Below, in pieces: positions 45,262-54,302 of a DNA stretch of 64,000 nt. The translations under genes and the position numbers were made by a program. The stretch spans positions 109,432-173,431 of the forward strand of contig NZ_JALGYW010000012.1 in the NCBI RefSeq assembly GCF_023111095.1, written 5' to 3'. A model generated the notes under the pieces. The model was not told the origin of the DNA. It ran no database searches and saw only the letters and a program-made list of their open reading frames with translations. Source of the DNA: Maribellus sp. YY47 (GTDB lineage Bacteria; Bacteroidota; Bacteroidia; Bacteroidales; Prolixibacteraceae). Each line of letters begins with the position of its first letter. Position 1 is the first letter of the stretch.

Positions 45262-45738
45262 ATGGAAAATTTCAGAACCGAAATAAAATGGTCCATCATT
45301 TTTACGCTCGTCATGTTGCTGTGGATGGTGGCCGAACGATTCACTGGACTTCACAGTACAAACATTGAATATCACTACATCGTTACCAATTTTTTTGTTA
45401 TCGTAGCTGTTTTGGTTTACGTCTTTGCCTTGCTCGAGAAACGCAAGAAAGACTTCGGCGGAAAAATGAACTGGATTCAGGGTTTTATCTCGGGCCTGAT
45501 TCTTACTCTGGGAATCATCATACTCACTCCCTTTGCTCAATACATTACGGTGGAAGTTATCACTCCGGATTATTTCAAAAACATGATCGCCTATGTGATT
45601 GAAAAAGGGGAAATGAGCCGGGAACAAGCGGAAGCTGCCTTTAACCTGCGATCTTATATGATACAAAGTGTTATGTCCGCTCCGCTTATGGGCTTGTTTA
45701 CATCCGCCATTGTTGCCATTTTTACCCGGAAGAAATAA
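45262..45738 (+). CDS. DUF4199-family membrane protein
   Basis: The 158-residue product has four predicted transmembrane helices (about residues 8-28, 40-60, 70-95 and 130-153) with basic segments between them (EKRKKDFGGK). The arrangement and MSREQAEAAFNLRSYM before the last helix match DUF4199, a Bacteroidota membrane family of unknown function. Confidence 0.82.
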   Translation: MENFRTEIKWSIIFTLVMLLWMVAERFTGLHSTNIEYHYIVTNFFVIVAVLVYVFALLEKRKKDFGGKMNWIQGFISGLILTLGIIILTPFAQYITVEVITPDYFKNMIAYVIEKGEMSREQAEAAFNLRSYMIQSVMSAPLMGLFTSAIVAIFTRKK

Positions 45739-45837
45739 AGGCCATTGGGGCCGTAAAACCAGAATGAATCACAAATACAGGAAATGATTTCGGTTTTCGC
45801 GAATTAGTCCTATTTTCAATGGCAAATTTAAATGCCC

Positions 45838-46911
45838 ATGAAATTCTATATTTCCTGTATTATTCTCACGTTTTTTACATTGACAATGGCGGCACAATCA
45901 TCTCTTGAATTCGACAAAAAGAAAGCCGAATACCTGTATCATTTCGCTTACGAATGCATCGATCAGGAATATCCGAATAAACCCAACGGTGTGTTGGGTG
46001 ACGATAGTTTTTTGCTGCCGCCGCGCGAAATTCACCCGGCCTTTTACGGGTGTTTCGACTGGCATTCTTCGGTTCACGGACACTGGACACTGGTTACGCT
46101 CCTCTCCCGTTTTCCCGATTTTGAGTACCGGGATGAAATCATCGGAAAACTTCAGAAAAACCTTACCCGCGACAATATTCTGAAAGAAATTGAATATTTC
46201 AACGACGGGCAAAATGCAACCTATGAGCGCACTTACGGCTGGGCCTGGCTACTAAAACTCGACGAGGCATTACGAAACTGGGATACCCCTGAGGCCAAAG
46301 AAATGCAGGAAAACCTCTCTCCTCTTGTAGACTTATTAGCAGACAAATTTGTTGAATTCCTTGATAAACTGAGATATCCGATCCGTATTGGCGAACACAG
46401 CAACATTGCCTTCGGAATGTCGTTCGCTTACGATTGGGCACAAAAATATCATCCGCAGCTGGCTGAAGAGATCCGGAAAAAAGCGATGGAATATTACAGC
46501 GACGATTGCGAATGTCCGCTTACCTGGGAACCCGGTGGTTTCGATTTTCTGTCGCCCTGTCTGCAGGAGGCCTCACTTATGCAGAAAATAATGCCCAAAA
46601 AGGATTTTGAGAAATGGATGAAAAAGTTTCTTCCCGGTTTTGAAAAGAATCCGGCCAAATACTTGCAAATCGCAGAAGTAACCGACCGCAGCGATGGCAA
46701 ACTGGCTCATCTCGACGGCTTAAATTTTAGCCGTGCCTGGTGCCTTTTTGAAATGGGGAAAGGCTTAAACAATCAAAAAATGATTGATCTGGGCGTTTCG
46801 CACTTTAATTACAGTTACGAAAAAATGGATTCGGGAGAATATGCCGGGGCACACTGGCTGGCCTCTTTTGCGACGTATGCGTTAACAAAGTATGAAAGAA
46901 TGAAGGACTGA
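45838..46911 (+). CDS. DUF2891-family secreted protein
   Basis: The 357-residue form from ATG 45838 (an ATG two codons earlier is also possible) has a Sec signal ending LTMAAQ. The DUF2891 signatures are present: PREIHPAFYGCFDWHSSVHGHW, ATYERTYGWAWLLKL, GEHSNIAFGMSFAYDWA and EPGGFDFLSPCLQEA. The family forms an alpha-toroid like some glycosidases, but its activity is unknown. It is transcribed alone. Confidence 0.87.
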   Translation: MKFYISCIILTFFTLTMAAQSSLEFDKKKAEYLYHFAYECIDQEYPNKPNGVLGDDSFLLPPREIHPAFYGCFDWHSSVHGHWTLVTLLSRFPDFEYRDEIIGKLQKNLTRDNILKEIEYFNDGQNATYERTYGWAWLLKLDEALRNWDTPEAKEMQENLSPLVDLLADKFVEFLDKLRYPIRIGEHSNIAFGMSFAYDWAQKYHPQLAEEIRKKAMEYYSDDCECPLTWEPGGFDFLSPCLQEASLMQKIMPKKDFEKWMKKFLPGFEKNPAKYLQIAEVTDRSDGKLAHLDGLNFSRAWCLFEMGKGLNNQKMIDLGVSHFNYSYEKMDSGEYAGAHWLASFATYALTKYERMKD

Positions 46912-47089
46912 GGGACTGAATGCTAAAATGCTTTAATTAGCTGCAAGCCTTTTTTTACTTTAAACTGTGTTGCCTATCGCTTTTTGCTTTTTACCTATTT
47001 TTAGGATTGAATGACTGAAATTAAAAAAATTGAGACTGAGACTGTCAACTTTCTTTGAACATTGAAATCTGAACTTTAAACTCACAAAA

Positions 47090-47881
47090 ATGGATTTACA
47101 GATACAAGATAAAGTTTTTATGGTGGCTGCTTCGAGCAAAGGTCTTGGATTTGGGATTGCCCGCGAGTTGGCACGAAACGGAGCCACGGTTTGCATTGCC
47201 AGCCGCACGAAAGCTGATGTGGAAAAAGCAGCTGAAAAGCTCCGTTCTGAAACAGATGCCAACGTTTATACTTCTGTGGCAGACATGGCCAATCCGGATT
47301 CGATTCGGAACTGGGTATTAGATGTTGCAGCAGCTTTTGAACGAATCGACGGACTGGTGGCAAATGCAGGTGGTCCGCCTCCCGGAAATTTTGACGATTT
47401 TGACGACCAACACTGGGAAGCCGCTTTTAACCTGACGCTCATGAGTGCGGTGCGTTTGATTCGCGGCGTACTTCCAACTATGCGCGTGGGCAGTGGCGGT
47501 TCAATTCTCACTATTACTTCGCTATCAGTAAAAGAACCCATCAACGGACTGCTGCTTTCCAATGTTTTTCGCTCGGGAGTAACGAGCTTGGTAAAAAGTC
47601 TGGCCAACGAACTGGCGCATGAAAATATCCGGGTAAACAACCTCGTTCCCGGTCGAATTGATACTGACCGTGTAAAAGCTCTCGATCAAAATATTTCGGA
47701 AAAATCGGGAGTCGCAGTTCACGAAATAAAACAAAAGTTTGAAGCCAGTATCCCACTCGGAAGATATGGAACCATCGAAGAATTTGGCAAAGCAGGCGCT
47801 TTTCTGCTTTCTCCGGCTGCCTCGTACATCACCGGGGTAAGTCTTGCTGTGGATGGAGGAATTTTAAAAACAGTCTGGTAA
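47090..47881 (+). CDS. SDR-family oxidoreductase lacking the usual Tyr/Lys pair
   Basis: The 263-residue product has the Rossmann motif AASSKGLGFGIA and LVANAGGPPPG (NAG). The segment that should hold YxxxK reads SVKEPINGLLLSNVFRSGV, so Tyr and Lys are absent. The rest of the fold (NELAHENIRVNNLVPGRIDTDR, YITGVSLAVDGG) is intact. This variant subfamily is known but its reaction is not. It is followed two bases later by the M1 aminopeptidase gene. Confidence 0.87.
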   Translation: MDLQIQDKVFMVAASSKGLGFGIARELARNGATVCIASRTKADVEKAAEKLRSETDANVYTSVADMANPDSIRNWVLDVAAAFERIDGLVANAGGPPPGNFDDFDDQHWEAAFNLTLMSAVRLIRGVLPTMRVGSGGSILTITSLSVKEPINGLLLSNVFRSGVTSLVKSLANELAHENIRVNNLVPGRIDTDRVKALDQNISEKSGVAVHEIKQKFEASIPLGRYGTIEEFGKAGAFLLSPAASYITGVSLAVDGGILKTVW

Positions 47882-47882
47882 C

Positions 47883-49490
47883 ATGCGTACTTTATCGACC
47901 CTGATTTCGCTCTGTTTTGCCTTTTGTTTTTTTGTTGCAAAGGCTCAAAATCATCAGCAACGATTTGAAAGTCTCGACGTGCAACACTATCGTTTTGAAA
48001 TTTCGATTAATGATGATAACGACGAAATAATTGGAAAAACAACTGTTCTCATTCATTTTCTTAAAGCGGCCAACGAAATTGAACTCGATCTGAATGCATT
48101 TGATCCCGCCACCGGGAAAGGCATGAAAGTGAAAAAAGTCTATTCTAAAACGGAAGGACTTGAATTTTCACAAACCACACAGCAACTGATCATTAAAACC
48201 GGAAAAGCAATAAAAGCCGGAGAATCGTTTGAATTGACCATTGAATATTCGGGAGTACCTGCCGACGGACTGATCATTGCTCAAAATCGGTACGGAGACC
48301 GCACTTTTTTTGGTGATAACTGGCCCAACCGTGCCCACTTCTGGCTGCCAACCATCGATCATCCTTCAGATAAAGCAACACTCGAGTTTCTTGTAAATGC
48401 CCCCGATCATTACAAAGTTGTCTCTAATGGTTATCTGTTTGAGGAGAAAGAACTCGGTAATCAGCAAAAACTCACCCACTGGAAAGAAAGTATCCCTTTG
48501 TCGACAAAAGTGATGGTATTTGGAGCAGCCGATTTTGCAGTGGGTAACGACACCATCTGGAACCAAATCCCGGTTAGTTCGTGGGTTTTCAGGGAAAACA
48601 AGGAAAAAGGTTTTGCAAACTACCGCTACGGAACAAAAGCGCTCGAATACTTCTCTGAATTGATCGGACCTTATTCGTATGAAAAACTCGCACATGTTCA
48701 ATCCAAAACACGGTACGGAGGAATGGAAAATGCCAGTTGTATTTTTTACAACGAAAATAGCGCCATCTCCGACAGAAGCCAGGAAGACCTGTTTGCACAC
48801 GAATTGGCACATCAGTGGTTTGGTAATTCTGCCACCGAACAGAACTGGCACCACGTCTGGCTGAGCGAAGGTTTTGCCACATACCTCACCCATGTTTATA
48901 ATCAGCACTTTTATGGGGATGAAATGTTTCGGGAGGGATTGAAAAAGGACAGGGAGCGGGTGATCGCCTATTTTCACCGTTCTCCGGCACCAATCATCGA
49001 CACCACGGTTACCGAATACATAAAGCTGTTAAATGCCAATTCGTACCAAAAAGCAGGTTGGTTTTTACACATGCTGCGCCACAAACTGGGCAATGATGTC
49101 TTTTTTGCCGGACTAAAAAAATACTACGGAGAATATCAAAACAAAACTGCCCTTACTTCCGATTTCAGAAAAGTAATGGAAGAGGTTTCCGGAGAAAATC
49201 TTCAGCATTTTTTTGACCAATGGTTGCGGCAGGCCGGACATCCGGAGATAAAATGGAGCTGGCACCAGGAGAATAACCGCTCAGTTGAACTTAAGGTTGC
49301 ACAAATAGAGCAACAGGCAGTGTTCGTATTTCCGCTGGAAGTACGGGTTGTTTATAAAGACAACACCCAGGAGATTGTCCAGGTAAACGTCGACAAGAAA
49401 TCAAATTCGTTCTTAATTCCGGTTCAAAAAAAAGTGACAAAACTGGAACTCGATCCGGAAGTTAAGCTGCTGTTTGATCGGGCAAATTAG
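47883..49490 (+). CDS. M1-family aminopeptidase, secreted
   Basis: The 535-residue product has a Sec signal ending FVAKAQ, an N-terminal beta domain, GGMEN near residue 280 and the zinc site H306-E-x2-H310 in HELAHQW with E329 in WLSEGFATY. A short C-terminal beta domain ends LLFDRAN. It lacks the long C-terminal helical domain of E. coli PepN. It removes N-terminal residues from peptides in the periplasm. Its last 76 bases are repeated as a direct copy at 59944-60019. Confidence 0.92.
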   Translation: MRTLSTLISLCFAFCFFVAKAQNHQQRFESLDVQHYRFEISINDDNDEIIGKTTVLIHFLKAANEIELDLNAFDPATGKGMKVKKVYSKTEGLEFSQTTQQLIIKTGKAIKAGESFELTIEYSGVPADGLIIAQNRYGDRTFFGDNWPNRAHFWLPTIDHPSDKATLEFLVNAPDHYKVVSNGYLFEEKELGNQQKLTHWKESIPLSTKVMVFGAADFAVGNDTIWNQIPVSSWVFRENKEKGFANYRYGTKALEYFSELIGPYSYEKLAHVQSKTRYGGMENASCIFYNENSAISDRSQEDLFAHELAHQWFGNSATEQNWHHVWLSEGFATYLTHVYNQHFYGDEMFREGLKKDRERVIAYFHRSPAPIIDTTVTEYIKLLNANSYQKAGWFLHMLRHKLGNDVFFAGLKKYYGEYQNKTALTSDFRKVMEEVSGENLQHFFDQWLRQAGHPEIKWSWHQENNRSVELKVAQIEQQAVFVFPLEVRVVYKDNTQEIVQVNVDKKSNSFLIPVQKKVTKLELDPEVKLLFDRAN

Positions 49491-49491
49491 A
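49416..49491 (+). repeat. Left copy of 76-bp direct repeat (3' end of M1 aminopeptidase gene)
   Basis: This stretch encodes the last 25 codons of the aminopeptidase (from IPVQKKVTKLELDPEV to the stop). It is 74/76 identical, without gaps, to 59944-60019. The two copies lie in the same orientation and exactly flank the SusC/SusD locus. The mismatches are in the codons for Asp-Arg, which are Glu-Leu in the right copy. Confidence 0.93.
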
Positions 49492-49869
49492 GCTATTTAC
49501 ATTTCTGCGGATAAGCGAACCATATGTTATAATCAAAATCCACACTCGTCTATATCAAATTGGCTGAACAAGTTGGAAAGACTCTCCAACGACTGAGAAA
49601 CCCCATTGAAAAGGGCAAAAAAAGCGCCTGAACTTAGGCGCTTTTAATTAATCAGTAGAGTTGTTCTACCTTTATTGTAAAGGTAATAGTTGGTATATAA
49701 TCAAGGCGTTTTACGAACATCAACCGAATTTAAAAAATCACTATCACTAAAACCAATCATCTAAAATCCGTAGATATTAATTCCTCCTAATACCATATTA
49801 TTTACAGCGCCTGACACACCTACATATTTGAGAAACCAGGCTATTATAGGAGAAAATTCATAAAACTGT
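49492..49869. other. Intergenic region between left repeat and SusD-locus lipoprotein
   Basis: No gene is supported. The region holds a GTTGG/CCAAC hairpin (49573-49590), a strong terminator (annotated separately) and AT-rich sequence. A frame on the minus strand directly after the lipoprotein gene is open for about 36 codons but lacks a start. Confidence 0.6.
49617..49648. terminator. Terminator between M1 aminopeptidase and PUL
   Basis: AAAAGCGCCT and AGGCGCTTTT form a perfect ten-base-pair stem with a six-base loop. A and T runs flank it on both sides, so it can act on both the aminopeptidase transcript and the convergent PUL transcript. Confidence 0.85.
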
Positions 49870-51099
49870 TTACTTCACTAACGTTCCCCAAAAACTGATT
49901 TCGGCAAGCAAAACACGTGGGGGCTGGGTCGGATTGAAGTTTTCGAGGCTTCTGAACCGGATATACCTTACCGTTGCATCGGGATCAACCCCGTCGCCCG
50001 GCACAAATTCAAAATCTAACCCTCTGTCGGATAGCGCTATGTCTTCCGAAGTAGGGGCTTCCCAAGGATCTTTAATCCCGTTTCCTGACGGTTGCACACA
50101 TTCAAATTTGCCCAAAAGTGTCCAGCTATCATCCAGGCTGCCATCCGGATTTGGGTTTAATGAGCCGTATATTTCAAATATCCTCGGATGCCCTTTGCTC
50201 CAACGGTCGTCATTATTGTTACGCGGCCACAGCTTCATCTTGCTCAGCTTTACCATTAAACCTAAATCCCATGTAAACGTACAAGGCAGGGTTACTGGAT
50301 TTTCCGAGTGCATGAAATTGGTTGTGTTTCCGTCCCAAAAATTTGTTAGAGGAAAACTATTGTTCATTCCCATATCCCCCGGCAGCATATTGGAAGCCCA
50401 GGTAGCTTTGGGAACTTCTACTTCCGGGTCAATCATTGTTTGAACCGTAGTTGCCTGAAATACATCTATTGCCAGCGTGTCGGGTTTATACGTAGTGCTG
50501 TAAGACAAGGGCTCGTCAATGTCGAAGTATGGAAGCAGCGTTTCGGTATCCGATGGCCCGGCATCCACGCTTTGACTGGCGCCATCTGTATCAGTCCAGT
50601 TCACATGGATGCCTACTTCAGAACTTTCTGCTGTTCCCCAGTTCAGTTTAAGATCTTGTCCGTCGTAATATGTACTTTTCAACAAACGGTTTGCCAACAT
50701 GCCTCTGTAATTATCGCCATACACCGTACCCAACACTTCAACCGGAATAGACTTATTTCCTTCATCGTCATAAGTGTGAATCATAAATGAATAGGTATTT
50801 TCAGCAATCGGGGCAATAACATAATTGACAGTGTCAATGTCTGCAGCTACAGACAATTCAACCGAGTCGGTGTAATTATTCCAGAATATTCTTGCTTTCT
50901 GGACCCTGGGATCGGTACCTCTCAACCACGATATTTTGATACGATTATCACCGGGATATACAATCGGATCCTGTGCAGGCCCCGGGTATATCAATCCGTT
51001 GGGAACGATATATTTTTCGTAAATATCCGTCTGGCTATCGCATGAAGAGAATCCTAAAATGACCCCAATAAGAATGACAAATATTATATTCTTCATCAT
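49870..51099 (-). CDS. Surface lipoprotein with DUF4998/DUF5000-type domains
   Basis: The 409-residue product has a lipoprotein signal with lipobox GFSSC. The N-terminal part (YPGDNRIKISWLRGTDPRV, KARIFWNNYTDSVELSV) resembles DUF4998 and the C-terminal 150 residues (WDLGLMVKLSKMKLWPRNN, DDRWSKGHPRIFEIYGS, VRYIRFRSLENF, LLAEISFWG) form a discoidin-like DUF5000 domain. It is last in the SusC/SusD operon and is paralogous to the next gene upstream over the C-terminal domain. A glycan-binding surface role is inferred. Confidence 0.83.
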   Translation of the reverse strand: MMKNIIFVILIGVILGFSSCDSQTDIYEKYIVPNGLIYPGPAQDPIVYPGDNRIKISWLRGTDPRVQKARIFWNNYTDSVELSVAADIDTVNYVIAPIAENTYSFMIHTYDDEGNKSIPVEVLGTVYGDNYRGMLANRLLKSTYYDGQDLKLNWGTAESSEVGIHVNWTDTDGASQSVDAGPSDTETLLPYFDIDEPLSYSTTYKPDTLAIDVFQATTVQTMIDPEVEVPKATWASNMLPGDMGMNNSFPLTNFWDGNTTNFMHSENPVTLPCTFTWDLGLMVKLSKMKLWPRNNNDDRWSKGHPRIFEIYGSLNPNPDGSLDDSWTLLGKFECVQPSGNGIKDPWEAPTSEDIALSDRGLDFEFVPGDGVDPDATVRYIRFRSLENFNPTQPPRVLLAEISFWGTLVK

Positions 51100-51122
51100 A
51101 AATTATTTTAATAATGTAATTT

Positions 51123-52334
51123 TTAATTAACTAATTCTCCCCAGAAACTCAATTCCAAAATATGAACAGTTGAAAATGAGGCATTGGCATAGGTGGATAT
51201 GGTCCTGAACCTGATATACCTGACAGGAGTAAAAGGGTTCGGGGCAAAATCGCTCACGCCAAATTCAAATTCAATACCTTCCTGTGCAAAAGCAATGTCT
51301 TCCTGGGTAATTTGGGTTCCGGAGCCGGACGGTTTCAGACTCTCAAATCGTCCGAGTGGTATCCAACTGTCGTCCATCTCTCCGGTTGGATTGGGCGAAT
51401 TAGAGCCCCATATTTCAAATACCTTAGCATGTCCTCTCTTCCATCTGTCATCTGAATGATTGCGAGGCCAATATTTTAAACGACTTAATTTGACGGTTTT
51501 CCTCAAATCCCAGGTGAGGGTATGAGGAAGCATTTGGGTTTCCATACCATGAAATCCATCCTGATCGTAATTTTCATCCCATATTCTTGTTATTGGGTAA
51601 CTAGAATTCACCGGAGGTATATCGCCGGTCAGGGTATAATTGCTCCAGGTGCTTTTAGGAATATACTCTTCAAACCACGGTGTCACCTTCGCAGTTATGG
51701 TATCGGAGTAATTACCCCATCTGTCCCGAATATACATCGAAAATTCTTGTTCTACGGGATCTAATCCATCAATACCGCGATAAGTGAAAGTTCCTTTTGG
51801 CATGGCGGTATAATAGGTAATTAACTCACTCATATAACCCAAATTCGCCGTATCTGCCATCAATACTATTGCCAGGTTTGCTTTTTCCGGATTTTCGAAA
51901 TCGATAGCTACTCCTCCGAAAGTATCTCTGAACTTTTTGGTTGCCAGTTGCACAGGCGCTGTCGTTGGGTTGATTTGCACGACAAGTGGTTCAGAGGCTT
52001 TTTCGTTTTTTCCTACAGAATACAGTTTAACATCATAAATATCCGGGGCGCCGAACCCTTCTAAAACTAAGGAATCTTTTACATACGACGATTTTGTTTC
52101 GCGTACCACACCCGGTTTTATTTCATATTCGGCTCTTACATAAAGCAAGTTCTTATCTAAAGGTAATGTATATCTCAATACTGCCCCTCCCGGTTTGTTG
52201 TCTACGGTTACATTTGTTACCTGACCGGGTGCAGGTGCGGTATCGTCAATAAAATCAATACGTCCCTCTTCCTCGCAACTAATCCCGATAATCGACATTA
52301 GTAAAATAATGATATATATAATTCTCTTTTTCAT
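51123..52334 (-). CDS. Surface lipoprotein with DUF4959/DUF5126/DUF5000-type domains
   Basis: The 403-residue product has a lipobox GISC and then the family order DUF4959 (APAPGQVTNVTVDNKPGGAVLRY), DUF5126 (FRDTFGGVAIDFENPEKANLAI) and a DUF5000 discoidin-like domain (WDLRKTVKLSRLKYWPRNH, VRYIRFRTISTY, HILELSFWGELVN). Proteins of this type follow susD in many loci and probably bind glycan at the cell surface. It lies 18 bp after the SusD-like gene and shares its C-terminal domain with the following lipoprotein. Confidence 0.85.
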   Translation of the reverse strand: MKKRIIYIIILLMSIIGISCEEEGRIDFIDDTAPAPGQVTNVTVDNKPGGAVLRYTLPLDKNLLYVRAEYEIKPGVVRETKSSYVKDSLVLEGFGAPDIYDVKLYSVGKNEKASEPLVVQINPTTAPVQLATKKFRDTFGGVAIDFENPEKANLAIVLMADTANLGYMSELITYYTAMPKGTFTYRGIDGLDPVEQEFSMYIRDRWGNYSDTITAKVTPWFEEYIPKSTWSNYTLTGDIPPVNSSYPITRIWDENYDQDGFHGMETQMLPHTLTWDLRKTVKLSRLKYWPRNHSDDRWKRGHAKVFEIWGSNSPNPTGEMDDSWIPLGRFESLKPSGSGTQITQEDIAFAQEGIEFEFGVSDFAPNPFTPVRYIRFRTISTYANASFSTVHILELSFWGELVN

Positions 52335-52352
52335 GATGTAATATTTTAATTG

Positions 52353-54287
52353 TTACCATCCAATATTTTGTACTAAGTTTGGATTCGTTTCAATATCGCT
52401 GGTCCTGATAGGCCAGAAATAATCACGAATGCCGAACGTCTGTTCTAACAAAAGCTGCGGTTGGTACATCATTCTGTTAACTTCTTCTTCTGTTCCATCA
52501 ATAATGGATACCATCATGTTCCATCCTTGCAGGGGGGTATGGTACTCCGTTGGGGCAGTTTTCCACCGACGTATATCCCAGAACCGTTGTCCTTCGAATG
52601 AAAGTTCAATCAAGCGTTCCTTTTGTACAATTTCACGCATACCAGCCTGGGTATTATACTTTTGGTTGTTGGTATATGTATCCCACGATTCCTTCACTCC
52701 TTTTAAACCGGCTCGGGCGCGAACCAGGTCGATATACTGGAACAGTTCGGCACTATTGGCCCCGTTAGGTCCTTCGGCTTCGTTTATTGCTTCGGCATAT
52801 AAAAGGTATAGATCGCTTAACCGCATGACAGGCCATGCATAACTTGGTGAAGAAATACTGTTAATCGCGTTAAGTTGGGCTTCATAAGGAATGAATTTTT
52901 TAGGAATATAGCCTGTCCAGAGACCCTGTCCTTCGGTACCATCTGTTTCACCTATTTTAAATCCAAGATATCTCAACGATGAAGCGTCCTTATCATTATA
53001 TTGACCTGCACCGAACCACACACCACCATCGAATCCTACCCATGCATAAAAACGGGGTTCACGGTCGAAATGCATATCTACAGTGGTTCTTCCCTGCCGA
53101 ATATAAAGCCTGTCCTTTGCCTGTGCCGTTCTTAAATTGTATTTATCTCCAATATTTCGCGTCTTATCTTCTTCAAACGGTACTCCATTCGCAGTATAAA
53201 ACATTTCAGCAATTTTGATTGGCATACCCAACCATTTACAAATGTCATTGCTATTGATATAACTCGGGTTCAACTTAGGCATTGATGCATGTATCATTCC
53301 ACCACTGGAAGGAATTGAAATCATTTGCGTGTTTGCCCAGATTATTTCACTGTTCGAACGCAGGTTAAAAGCATTCCGAAGGGTTACGTTCAGCACGGTT
53401 GTATCGTTGAACCTGCCGGCCGCGTCTTCATATGTATATAGCATGATTCCTGCCTCTTGGCAAATATCAATGGCTGCTTTGCATGCGGCCATTGCCGAAT
53501 CCCATTTTTCGGGTATGAATGTTGTATTAAACAGGGGGGTGCCGTCATGATTCATCAATGTTGCCTGATCGTTATTACCGTTGAACAAAGGACTTGCTGC
53601 CGTTACCAGTACTTTTGCCTTCAGCGAAAGGGCAATGGGCTTGGTAATGCGCCCATAATCGCTTGCCGGATCGAGCACAATCGTGGGAAGTATGTCGCCT
53701 TCGCAGGCTTCGTCCAGTAACTGCACAATATAATCGAAACATTCGTCAACCGGTTCGCGTTCTACCTTTACAGAATATACATCCGCATCCACCGACATAT
53801 TTTCACGGATCAGGGGTACCGGGCCATACATCTGTACCAGGCTGAAATGGTAATAAGCCTTTAAAACTTTTACCTCGGCAGTCCACTGTTCACGCTCCCA
53901 GGCTTGCAGGTCGGGGACCAAATCGACATTTTCCAAAAAAGTATTGCAAACGCGTAACGCCTGGTACATATTTGCCCATCTCGAAAGCACCGGGCTGGTA
54001 GCGTTTTGGTTACCCTCGCTTATGTCAAGACCGGCAAGGGAGAAACGGTTGGAAAAATGAGTGGTCCTCCTGGTCCATATATCGTCGCCACCTAATGTGG
54101 CAGGGTCGCTCGAGCCTCCATTTTTCGGCATGTACGAATAGCAGGTTGACAAATATTTAATGGCTTGCGCTCTCGAATTGAATGCCATATCCAGGGTAGC
54201 AACACCGTCAGGCACCACGTCCAACCAATCACTGCAAGCCGTTAAGCTCATTATTGCAACAACTAATATTATCTTTATTTTTTTCAT
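52353..54287 (-). CDS. RagB/SusD-family glycan-binding lipoprotein
   Basis: The 644-residue product has a lipobox LTAC and the SusD N-terminal signature SDWLDVVPDGVATLDMAF. TPR-like helices follow (AEVKVLKAYYHFSLVQMYGPVPLI) and the C-terminal family block VRLSDLYLLYAEAINEAEG with IVQKERLIELSFEGQRFWDIRRW. It forms the lid of the SusC transporter and binds substrate outside the cell. It begins 15 bp after the SusC-like gene. Confidence 0.93.
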   Translation of the reverse strand: MKKIKIILVVAIMSLTACSDWLDVVPDGVATLDMAFNSRAQAIKYLSTCYSYMPKNGGSSDPATLGGDDIWTRRTTHFSNRFSLAGLDISEGNQNATSPVLSRWANMYQALRVCNTFLENVDLVPDLQAWEREQWTAEVKVLKAYYHFSLVQMYGPVPLIRENMSVDADVYSVKVEREPVDECFDYIVQLLDEACEGDILPTIVLDPASDYGRITKPIALSLKAKVLVTAASPLFNGNNDQATLMNHDGTPLFNTTFIPEKWDSAMAACKAAIDICQEAGIMLYTYEDAAGRFNDTTVLNVTLRNAFNLRSNSEIIWANTQMISIPSSGGMIHASMPKLNPSYINSNDICKWLGMPIKIAEMFYTANGVPFEEDKTRNIGDKYNLRTAQAKDRLYIRQGRTTVDMHFDREPRFYAWVGFDGGVWFGAGQYNDKDASSLRYLGFKIGETDGTEGQGLWTGYIPKKFIPYEAQLNAINSISSPSYAWPVMRLSDLYLLYAEAINEAEGPNGANSAELFQYIDLVRARAGLKGVKESWDTYTNNQKYNTQAGMREIVQKERLIELSFEGQRFWDIRRWKTAPTEYHTPLQGWNMMVSIIDGTEEEVNRMMYQPQLLLEQTFGIRDYFWPIRTSDIETNPNLVQNIGW

Positions 54288-54302
54288 GTTACTTATTCTT
54301 AG

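Noticed and set aside
49759..49866. Minus-strand open stretch reading like FSPIIAWFLKYVGVSG after the last PUL lipoprotein gene
   Set aside because: No start codon, only about 36 codons, and shifted frame relative to the lipoprotein; probably chance.
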